Positions 41,697 through 48,985 of a stretch of 64,000 bases of DNA are shown one piece after another (positions within the stretch are counted from its first letter, which is position 1; the number at the start of each line of letters is the position of its first letter). Origin of the DNA: Staphylococcus roterodami (GTDB lineage Bacteria > Bacillota > Bacilli > Staphylococcales > Staphylococcaceae); the NCBI GenBank assembly GCA_022493055.1, contig CP092781.1, positions 1,240,001 to 1,304,000 of the forward strand, given 5' to 3'. The notes beneath the pieces are model-generated. The model worked only from the letters and a program-made list of their open reading frames with translations. It was not told where the DNA came from and did no database searches. The translations under genes and the position numbers were made by a program.

Positions 41697-41887
41697 AATT
41701 ATGGACTTACATTGGTAAAAAAGTATTGATCGAGTTAACTAATGGGCAAAAATTTATTGGAGAAGTTACAAATTATGACGATGAAATAGATAAAGAAAGT
41801 GGAGAAGATTCAATACATTTAGATGACGGAATAGATTTATATGATTTTGATGAAAGCCAAATCAAATATATTGAAGTTTTAAAATAA
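41693..41887 (+). CDS. Putative Ntox50 immunity protein, Sm-like (copy 4)
   Basis: 64 residues from TTG 41693 behind AAAGGATGAT. KKVLIELTNGQKFIGEVTNY, DKESGEDSIHLDDG and YDFDESQIKYIEVLK follow the same strand pattern as the other copies but it is the most divergent, as expected if each immunity protein tracks a different toxin variant. Intact frame beside a ruined toxin. Confidence 0.58.
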   Translation: MKLWTYIGKKVLIELTNGQKFIGEVTNYDDEIDKESGEDSIHLDDGIDLYDFDESQIKYIEVLK

Positions 41888-41924
41888 GTATACTTTTGTA
41901 AGAAACGAATAAGGTACTATTTTA
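41888..41924 (+). terminator. Cassette-end hairpin 6 (decayed)
   Basis: GTATACTTTTGTAAGAAACG...AAGGTACTATTTT keeps the outline of the cassette-end element but the stem is largely lost. Confidence 0.35.
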
Positions 41925-41953
41925 CACCCAATTTTAACTATTTATTTAAATAT

Positions 41954-42523
41954 CATTCACTTAACGGAAAAATATTTAAAGTTAAAGATATGATACCAGG
42001 TGTGAATGCGCCGCCTATGCATCCTTGGTGTAGAAGTACCACAGTGCCACATGTCGGCAATTGGCGAGACAAGTTCTTTAAAGAGCGTGAAGGTAAACAC
42101 AAGGTAGAAGGTTCTTTTATTGAATCGGGTGCACTTAATAATAAAAGTGACGAATACGGTATCAAAAGGAACAGACATGCTCAAATTTATTATAATTCAG
42201 TTAGAAATCGAGATAAACAGATAGAGATTTCTAAAATTGCTAAAAATACTAATATAAATAAAAATACAATTCAAAGAGTTTATGAACATATATTTGAAAA
42301 TAAGTATTTATTAGAAAGTGGATTTAAACAATTTGATCCTGACTTTTATATGGCTCAAAGTTGGCAACGTTTAAGAGAAGGGAAAAATATTAAAAAAATG
42401 GATATAATAATGTTGAAACATGAAGCTCTTGAACACTATCTAATGAATAAGTATAATTTGCACTATATAGAGGCACATAAACTTACAGAAATAAAATATA
42501 ATTATAGTATTTTAATTAATTAG
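41954..42523 (+). pseudogene. Cassette 7: 5'-truncated MuF fused to unnamed helical toxin
   Basis: The frame opens in the MuF stub (HSLNGKIFKVKDMIPGVNAP, HPWCRSTTVPHVGNWRDKFF) and, after KEREGKHKVEGSFIESG, enters a complete toxin domain: IAKNTNINKNTIQRVYEHIF, FDPDFYMAQSWQRLREGKNI, LKHEALEHYLMNKYN and EAHKLTEIKYNY. The domain is helical with conserved QRLREGK and HEAL.H motifs; I cannot name it with confidence. No start with a ribosome site exists; ATG 41990 would give 177 residues. Leader bases are shared with cassette 3. Confidence 0.62.
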
Positions 42524-42535
42524 AGGTGAAAATGA

Positions 42536-42784
42536 TTGCTAATATTAAAAATAAAAGAAATTAATGATAAAAGTGTTACATATAAATATTTTCCTAATAA
42601 TGATGAAAATATTAAGCCGGGTATTATTCAAATGGATATAGATAGTCTTGAAGTTATCAATGCTGAAAAATCTAGTTTAGAAAAAAATACAAGAGATAAT
42701 TATTTTATTCATGCCATAGACAGAATATACATAAATACTAGTAAAGGGCTATTTCCTGAATCTGAACTCGTAGCATGGGGATAA
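42536..42784 (+). CDS. Putative immunity protein for the helical toxin (copy 2)
   Basis: 82 residues from TTG 42536, with AGAGGTG seven bases upstream; ATG 42532 in another frame stops after nine codons. ILKIKEINDKSVTYKYFPNN, then SSLEKNTRDNYFIHAI and GLFPESELVAWG. It aligns with the protein at 39373, which follows the same toxin type. Intact. Confidence 0.55.
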   Translation: MLILKIKEINDKSVTYKYFPNNDENIKPGIIQMDIDSLEVINAEKSSLEKNTRDNYFIHAIDRIYINTSKGLFPESELVAWG

Positions 42785-42807
42785 AGAAAGTTTACTTTAA
42801 AAATTTT

Positions 42808-42834
42808 AACCTTCCAATGTGAAGGTTATTTTTT
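42808..42834 (+). terminator. Phage-derived AACCTTC/GAAGGTT hairpin, second copy
   Basis: AACCTTCCAATGTGAAGGTT followed by ATTTTTT, with the same downstream bases as the copy at 39680. Confidence 0.7.
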
Positions 42835-42901
42835 ATTGTCCAAAACGTGCTGATGACATTTTAAAAGCAAGTATGGAATATCAGTCGACAGACTATATCT
42901 C

Positions 42902-43500
42902 ATGGAAAATAATGAAAGTAATATTACTGATGTAACTCGGAACGAAGAGCAACTAGACAACAGTGATGAACAATCACAACAGAATGAGAAAAGATTTTCT
43001 CAAGAAGAAGTATCACAATTGATTAAAGAGCGTATAGCTAGAGAACGCAAAAAATCAGATGAACGTATTAAAGATGCCAAAGAAAACAATGATAGCAATG
43101 AAGTAGCTTATTTATTAAAAGATGGTAAAGTTACAAAAGTATATGGTGATCAAGATAGTGTATCCTTTGTACCAGGGGAAAAAGCAACAGAATTGTTATT
43201 TAACAGTAAACCGAATTCAATTGTTATGTTACATAACCATCCTGGACAGTCTGGATTTTCATTGAATGACTTAGCAGTTTTTACTATTAATAATTCTATT
43301 AAGACTATGACAATTGTAACTAATAAAGGACGTATTAAATATTTATAAGTAAGACAGAACATTTTAAAGAAAAAGTAATGAAAAAAATGATAGCAAACTT
43401 ATTAATAGAAAAATCTCTAGATGTAATTAGTACAAAAGATATTGAAAGGTTATTAAAAGAGTTATACAATAACGATAATATAATATATAGAAATAGGTGA
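42902..43500 (+). pseudogene. Cassette 8: phage scaffold N-terminus fused to JAB-like domain, second copy
   Basis: The scaffold start and JAB-like part are nearly identical to cassette 4, and the domain is in frame through MLHNHPGQSGFSLNDLAVF and TIVTNKGRIKYL. A stop at 43348 then cuts it; the homologous tail (ending YNNDNIIYRNR, stop 43498-43500) continues in another frame. The 12 bases holding the ribosome site in cassette 4 (AAACGGAGGTAT) are missing before ATG 42902, so it should be poorly translated as well. Confidence 0.65.
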
Positions 43501-43516
43501 TTAAAAGGTGACAATG

Positions 43517-43612
43517 ATGTTAGACGGTAAGTTATCTAAAAAAGAATTGCTCAGATTGTTAACTGAAAAAAACGATGAAAATAATAAGGGAAAAGAGAAA
43601 CAATCTAAATAG
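43517..43612 (+). CDS. Putative immunity protein for the JAB-like toxin (copy 2)
   Basis: 31 residues from ATG 43517 (ATG 43514 is also possible), with AAAAGGTG upstream: MLDGKLSKKELLRLLTEKND and a lysine/glutamate tail. It corresponds in place and in the LDG-x-[ILV]-[ST] start to the 40-residue protein at 40387. Small size makes the call tentative. Confidence 0.42.
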   Translation: MLDGKLSKKELLRLLTEKNDENNKGKEKQSK

Positions 43613-43653
43613 CATCCTTTCTACACAGATAAAGAGAAAGCGGTGCTATTTTT
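43610..43653 (+). terminator. Cassette-end hairpin 7
   Basis: TAGCATCCTTTC (43610-43621) pairs with GAAAGCGGTGCTA (43636-43648), followed by TTTTT. It closes the array. Confidence 0.72.
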
Positions 43654-43999
43654 ATACACTTTTTTAACAACTAAGGATTACAAGACACATACCTTCAACA
43701 ATATCCTCATCTAAACCTATTGATTTCCTAAGCTCCATTTTAATCACAAAGTTTATTTGTAAAGATGCACACCTAAAAAATCTTAATCATCGAAAAGTTG
43801 CAGACATGTCCATATTAAAAACTTTAATAGTGCATTCTATTTAAACTAAACATCAATATTCTTACCAAAATAGATTTAGCAATTCAATTATTAATACGTC
43901 ACGTCTTTCATAAAATAACTACAACCAGCATAATAATTCTCAAATCTCGTAAAATTAAAGTAAATACAGCGCAAATTTACATTTATAAATATATAAAAT
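43654..43999. other. Gene-free stretch at the right end of the island
   Basis: No supportable gene. A short minus-strand reading around 43680-43760 (MELRKSIGLDEDIVEG) could be a relic, but it has no start context and is broken on both sides. Confidence 0.4.
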
Positions 44000-44035
44000 A
44001 AAACAAGATACCAATAATATTTAGTATCTTGTTTT
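44000..44035. terminator. Terminator between island and threonine aldolase gene
   Basis: AAAACAAGATAC (44000-44011) pairs perfectly with GTATCTTGTTTT (44024-44035), A/T-flanked on both sides and so probably bidirectional. Confidence 0.75.
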
Positions 44036-44171
44036 GAAATTTTATATCATCAACGGCTTCAAATGAACAGTTTCATATTGACATGTTCATATACATGTCA
44101 ATGCATACAACTAATCCAACTAAACCTGCTTAATTAATACATGAATCTTCAGATATCACACACTATCATTA

Positions 44172-45197
44172 TTAAATCAATTCTAATAATTTATTTAAAT
44201 TTTCTTCGGTTGTTGCCCAGCTGGTTGCGAATCTTACAACACGATGTTGATCATCGTATTTTTCCCAAACAGCAAATTTAACTTTTTGTTCTAACTCTGC
44301 TATTTTCTCGTTACTTAAAATAAAAAATTGTTGATTGGTTGGAGAATCAAAGTAAAGACGATAGCCTTTATTTATAAACCCATCTTTCATCTTATTTGCC
44401 ATTTCGATAGCATGTCTACTTATTTTAAAATATAAATCATCGGTAAATAATTCTAGAAATTGTATACCTATTAAACGTCCTTTTGCTAAAAGGGCACCGT
44501 GATGTTTGATTCGAGTGGTAAATTGTTTTGGTTCATTATTTTTTGTAAAAACAATAGCTTCTCCACAAAGTGCACCAATCTTCGTACCACCTATATAAAA
44601 TACATCACAATATTTAGCGATATCTTTAATAGTCATGTCTGATTGATCACTCATTAATGCATATCCTAAACGTGCACCATCCATAAATAATGGAAGTTGA
44701 TATTGCTTACATATTTTAGAAAGTGCTTCTAATTCTGGCTTTGAGTAAAGTGTGCCATATTCAGTTGGATGTGAAATGTATACCATTCCTGGAAATACCA
44801 TGTGGTCTTTTTTAAAGTCACATTTAAATGTTTCCATATAAGACTCAACTTCTGAAGCGCTAATTTTTCCTTCGTTAGATGGTAACGTAATTACTTTATG
44901 ACCACTAAATTCAATAGCACCACCTTCATGTACAGCAACATGTCCCGTATCCGCTGACAATACACCTTCGTAACTTTCTAGCATAGAATTGATGACAACC
45001 TGATTGGTCTGAGTTCCACCAACTAAAAAACGAATTGTAGCATTTGGACAATCAATCGTATCTTTAATCTTTTCAATTGCCTGAGCTGTGAAATGATCAA
45101 AGCCATATCCCGAAGCTTGTACAAGATTTGTATCTACTAATCGTTTTAATACTTTTTCATGAGCGCCTTCTAAATAATCATTTTCAAATGAAATCAC
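44172..45197 (-). CDS. Low-specificity L-threonine aldolase
   Basis: 341 residues from GTG at 45197, with AGGGGG seven bases upstream; longer readings from 45251 have no site. It is a fold-type I PLP enzyme: early motif FENDYLEGAHEKVLKRL, substrate region FLVGGTQTNQVVIN, cofactor lysine in FYIGGTKIGALCGEA. It cleaves L-threonine (or allo-threonine) to glycine and acetaldehyde. It marks the return to core genome. Confidence 0.9.
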   Translation of the reverse strand: MISFENDYLEGAHEKVLKRLVDTNLVQASGYGFDHFTAQAIEKIKDTIDCPNATIRFLVGGTQTNQVVINSMLESYEGVLSADTGHVAVHEGGAIEFSGHKVITLPSNEGKISASEVESYMETFKCDFKKDHMVFPGMVYISHPTEYGTLYSKPELEALSKICKQYQLPLFMDGARLGYALMSDQSDMTIKDIAKYCDVFYIGGTKIGALCGEAIVFTKNNEPKQFTTRIKHHGALLAKGRLIGIQFLELFTDDLYFKISRHAIEMANKMKDGFINKGYRLYFDSPTNQQFFILSNEKIAELEQKVKFAVWEKYDDQHRVVRFATSWATTEENLNKLLELI

Positions 45198-45466
45198 TAC
45201 ATTTCCCCCTAAAACTAATATCAGCATTTTAATAAGATAAACTAATTTCAAAACTAGTTCGATATTTAAAATGTATTGTGAATTGTTAAAGTTTGTATCG
45301 CATTATCGCGAAGTTGAATAAATATATTATACATCAAACAACAAATTAATAAAATTAATTAATTTTTAATCATAGCGACTTTTCGTGCTGGAATACACAT
45401 ATTAATGATTGAATTTTACTGTTAAAAGTTCTATGATTTAGGAAATAGAGAAAAGAGGGGATTTAG

Positions 45467-45664
45467 ATGGAACAAATTAAACTTAAAACTTTTACAGCTG
45501 AGACTTTAGAATTATTAGAAAAAAACATTAATGCTTTTTTAAGTTCTGAAGAAGCTACAAATTTAAAATTAGTAAATATTACTATTAAAGAAATAGAAGA
45601 AAGAACATTCCCAAATAATGAAGAAGAATTCAATGCAATTTTAACTTTATCTGTGAATAAATAA
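45467..45664 (+). CDS. Small Cse60-like protein
   Basis: 65 residues with AGAGGGG seven bases upstream. The sequence LKTFTAETLELLEKNINAFL and LKLVNITIKEIEERT matches the Cse60 family (DUF2758), named after a sigma-E-controlled Bacillus sporulation protein. Staphylococci do not sporulate, so its role here is unknown. It stands 56 bases ahead of cls1 and may share its transcript. Confidence 0.7.
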   Translation: MEQIKLKTFTAETLELLEKNINAFLSSEEATNLKLVNITIKEIEERTFPNNEEEFNAILTLSVNK

Positions 45665-45720
45665 TATGATGTGAAAGGTGCAAAAATATTTTTGTGCCTT
45701 TCTTTATAGGAGAAAAGACT

Positions 45721-47201
45721 ATGCAATATACATTTTCAAACGATTTAGGAACGTTATTTACCATTATTTTAGTCATTGATTCATCATTAATTTAGTATTG
45801 GCTTTTATTATTATCTTTTTAGAAAGAAATAGGCGTACAGCGAGCTCAACTTGGGCATGGCTATTTGTACTTTTTGTCTTACCATTGATTGGTTTTATTC
45901 TTTACTTGTTTTTTGGTAGAACCGTTTCGGCACGCAAATTGAATAAAAACAATGGTAACGTGTTAACGGATTTCGATGGACTTTTAAAACAACAAATAGA
46001 AAGCTTTGATAAAGGTAATTATGGTACTGATAACAAACAAGTTCAAAAACATCATGATTTAGTACGTATGCTTTTGATGGATCAAGATGGTTTTTTAACT
46101 GAAAATAATAAAGTTGACCATTTCATTGACGGTAATGATTTATATGATCAAGTTTTAAAAGATATTAAAAATGCGAAAGAATATATCCATTTAGAGTACT
46201 ATACTTTCGCTTTAGATGGTTTAGGTAAAAGAATTTTACATGCTTTAGAAGAAAAATTGAAACAAGGTCTAGAGGTGAAAATATTATATGATGATGTTGG
46301 ATCTAAAAATGTTAAGATGGCAAATTTTGATCACTTTAAATCATTAGGTGGCGAAGTTGAAGCATTTTTTGCGTCTAAACTACCGTTATTAAATTTCCGT
46401 ATGAATAACAGAAATCATAGAAAAATCATTATTATTGATGGTCAATTAGGCTATGTCGGAGGATTTAACATTGGAGATGAATACCTTGGTTTAGGTAAAC
46501 TAGGATATTGGAGAGATACACATTTACGAATTCAAGGAGATGCAGTTGATGCATTACAATTGCGCTTTATTTTAGACTGGAATTCACAAGCGCACCGTCC
46601 ACAATTTGAATATGATGTTAAGTATTTCCCTAAAAAGAACGGACCATTGGGTAATTCACCAATTCAAATAGCTGCAAGTGGCCCAGCTAGTGACTGGCAT
46701 CAAATTGAATACGGTTATACAAAAATGATTATGAGTGCAAAGAAATCTGTATATTTACAATCACCATATTTCATTCCGGATAATTCATATATAAATGCCA
46801 TTAAAATTGCAGCTAAATCAGGTGTAGATGTACATTTAATGATTCCATGTAAGCCAGATCATCCATTAGTATATTGGGCGACATATTCAAATGCATCAGA
46901 TTTATTATCTAGTGGCGTAAAAATTTATACGTATGAAAATGGATTTATACATTCTAAAATGTGTTTGATAGATGATGAAATGGTTTCAGTCGGAACTGCT
47001 AATATGGATTTCAGAAGTTTTGAATTGAATTTCGAAGTCAATGCTTTTGTATATGATGAAAAGCTTGCTAAAAATTTAAGAGCGGCTTATGAACATGATA
47101 TTACAAAATCAAAACAACTAACCAAAGAATCATATGCCAATAGACCGCTGTCTGTTAAATTCAAAGAATCGTTAGCAAAATTAGTTTCGCCAATTTTATA
47201 A
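45721..47201 (+). pseudogene. cls1: Cardiolipin synthase Cls1 with a 5' frameshift
   Basis: AGGAG precedes ATG 45721, which reads MQYTFSNDLGTLFTIILVI and then stops at about 45796. At 45778-45779 two bases (GA) stand where a GGA codon is expected; adding one base would restore a 493-residue Cls1, the usual length. The rest is intact: second membrane helix, then two HKD catalytic motifs (HRKIIIIDGQLGYVGG and HSKMCLIDDEMVSVGTAN). A restart at TTG 45798 would give a 467-residue protein with one fewer membrane helix, without a good ribosome site. A sequencing error cannot be excluded. Confidence 0.8.
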
Positions 47202-47213
47202 TTTATTTGTAAG

Positions 47214-47246
47214 GAGTCTCGATTATAGAGGCTCTTTTTATTTTAC
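47214..47246 (+). terminator. Terminator after cls1
   Basis: GGAGTCTC pairs with GAGGCTC (one G-U pair), followed by TTTTTATTTT. Confidence 0.75.
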
Positions 47247-47286
47247 CCAAAATTAAATAGCGATAAATATATTATGTAAACCTAAT

Positions 47287-47302
47287 AATGACATTTGTCA
47301 TT
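47287..47302 (+). promoter_or_regulatory. Palindromic operator upstream of the ABC/two-component operon
   Basis: AATGACATTTGTCATT is a perfect seven-base inverted repeat with a two-base centre; a further TATGACAAA half-site lies ten bases on. Its place about 80 bases before the operon suggests binding by the response regulator encoded at 50074, i.e. autoregulation. Inference from position. Confidence 0.55.
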
Positions 47303-47382
47303 TCAAATCTATGACAAAGTGTTCTATTGTAAATCTTATAAATTTACTAATATTAAATTAAGAAAAAATAGAGGTGATTAAA

Positions 47383-48282
47383 TTGATTCAAATATCTAAT
47401 ATCAACAAGTCATTTAATAAAAGATGTGTTCTAAAAAATATTTCGTTCGAAATTGAACAAGGTAAATGTATCGCTTTAATTGGAAAAAATGGTGCGGGAA
47501 AGTCAACGTTAATTGATATATTAATTGGTAAAGTTAATGCTAATTCTGGTGAGATATTTGATAAAGACAAGTTATTACAAAGTGAAAATCGCAGTATAAT
47601 GTTCCAAAAAACGATGTTCCCAGATCAATTAAAAGTTATTGAGATTATCAACTTATATCAATCATTTTACGAAAATCCATTACCATTGGAAGAAATAATA
47701 GAACTGACGAAATTTGATTCTAGTCAGCTGAATCAATTTGTAAATAAACTTTCTGGTGGTCAACAACGATTACTCGATTTTGTATTATCTTTAATCGGAC
47801 AACCACAATTGATCTTGTTAGATGAACCAACATCGACTATGGATATAGAAATTAGAGAATATTTTTGGTCAATTATTGAAAATTTAAAAGAAGATAATCG
47901 AACGATACTTTATACATCACACTATATTGAAGAAGTCGAACGTATGTCAGACAAAATTATTCTCATTGAAAATGGAGAAATAATACTTAATGATTCAACG
48001 TCACATATTAGAACCAATCAGCAATCACAGATTACGTTATCCGATGAATATAAAAGAAAGTTAAAACTAGATAAAGATGATTTAGTTATTCAAAAAAATC
48101 ATAATGGCACTATCAAAATTATTACTTCAAATGTAAATGATACGATTTTATATCTTCAACAACTTCATATTAATTTGGATGATATTGAAATACAAAAAGT
48201 CTCAATTGTTGATTCATACTTCAACAATAAAAAGCAAAGGGGATCTAATTATGATACTAAGTTACTTGAAAATCGAATTTAA
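47383..48282 (+). CDS. ABC transporter ATP-binding protein
   Basis: 299 residues from TTG 47383 with GAGGTG six bases upstream (GTG 47374 overlaps that site). Walker A is GKNGAGKST, the ABC signature KLSGGQQRLLDF, Walker B QLILLDEPTSTMD and the switch YTSHYIEE. With the overlapping permease gene it forms a drug or lipid exporter of the linearmycin-resistance (LnrLMN/YfiLMN) type found beside two-component genes. The ligand is unknown. Confidence 0.9.
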   Translation: MIQISNINKSFNKRCVLKNISFEIEQGKCIALIGKNGAGKSTLIDILIGKVNANSGEIFDKDKLLQSENRSIMFQKTMFPDQLKVIEIINLYQSFYENPLPLEEIIELTKFDSSQLNQFVNKLSGGQQRLLDFVLSLIGQPQLILLDEPTSTMDIEIREYFWSIIENLKEDNRTILYTSHYIEEVERMSDKIILIENGEIILNDSTSHIRTNQQSQITLSDEYKRKLKLDKDDLVIQKNHNGTIKIITSNVNDTILYLQQLHINLDDIEIQKVSIVDSYFNNKKQRGSNYDTKLLENRI

Positions 48283-48982
48283 AGTTATAATGCGTAAAAA
48301 AACAACATTAATATTATCTATTTTATTTCCTGTTATATTCTATATATTATTTACTTCGATATTGGATTTGCCGGAAGATGTTAAACCTAAATTTTATAAA
48401 GAGTATATGTATAGTATGACCGTTTATAGTTTGTTAAGTTTTAGCTTACTAACTTTTCCATTAGATATTATTAATGAAAAACAAAATGGATGGCGCCAAA
48501 GATTAATGGTAACACCATTTACTTTTACTAGTTATTATATTTCAAAAGTAGTGAAAACTATGCTGCAATTTGCAATAGCGATATTAGTTATTTTTATGGT
48601 TGGACATTTTTATAAAGGTGTTGCAATGAGTGCAGTTCAATGGTTAGAGTCAGGAATATTTTTATGGTTAGGTGCGTCTCTATTAATAACTTTTGGCATA
48701 TTATTTTCTTTGTTAAATGATATTCAAAAAACAAGTGCTTTAGCTAATATCGTAACAATTGGTTTAGCAGTATTAGGTGGATTGTGGTTTCCGATAAACA
48801 CATTTCCAAATTGGCTTCAACATGTTGCTCATGTTTTACCAAGCTATCATTTGCGTAAACTAGGTGTAGATATTGCTTCAAACCATCATATCAATTTAAT
48901 ATCATTTGGTATAATAATCTTGTATGCTTTAGGGAGTATAATAGCAGTATATTGTATTAGTCATTTTAAAAGGGCGGAATAA
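48251..48982 (+). CDS. ABC transporter permease (ABC-2 type)
   Basis: 243 residues from ATG 48251 (AAAGGGG upstream), overlapping the ATPase gene by 32 bases. Six hydrophobic helices with the ABC-2 signature near the end (GLAVLGGLWFPINTFPNWLQ). It provides the membrane part of the exporter and lies three bases ahead of the histidine kinase gene. Confidence 0.88.
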   Translation: MILSYLKIEFKVIMRKKTTLILSILFPVIFYILFTSILDLPEDVKPKFYKEYMYSMTVYSLLSFSLLTFPLDIINEKQNGWRQRLMVTPFTFTSYYISKVVKTMLQFAIAILVIFMVGHFYKGVAMSAVQWLESGIFLWLGASLLITFGILFSLLNDIQKTSALANIVTIGLAVLGGLWFPINTFPNWLQHVAHVLPSYHLRKLGVDIASNHHINLISFGIIILYALGSIIAVYCISHFKRAE

Positions 48983-48985
48983 AAT

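Noticed and set aside
41953..42184. Minus-strand ORFs opposite the MuF stub
   Set aside because: They are the antisense of conserved phage-derived coding sequence, with no ribosome sites.
38183..43653. CRISPR-like array from regularly repeated hairpins
   Set aside because: Repeats are 380-1800 bases apart with coding sequence between them, and there are no cas genes; they are cassette-end hairpins.
34541..43655. A complete prophage or pathogenicity island
   Set aside because: No integrase, replication, packaging or structural gene is complete; only the toxin-bearing fragments and small genes are present.
43680..43760. Minus-strand reading MELRKSIGLDEDIVEG as an antitoxin-like relic
   Set aside because: Too short, no start context, broken on both sides and no recognisable partner.
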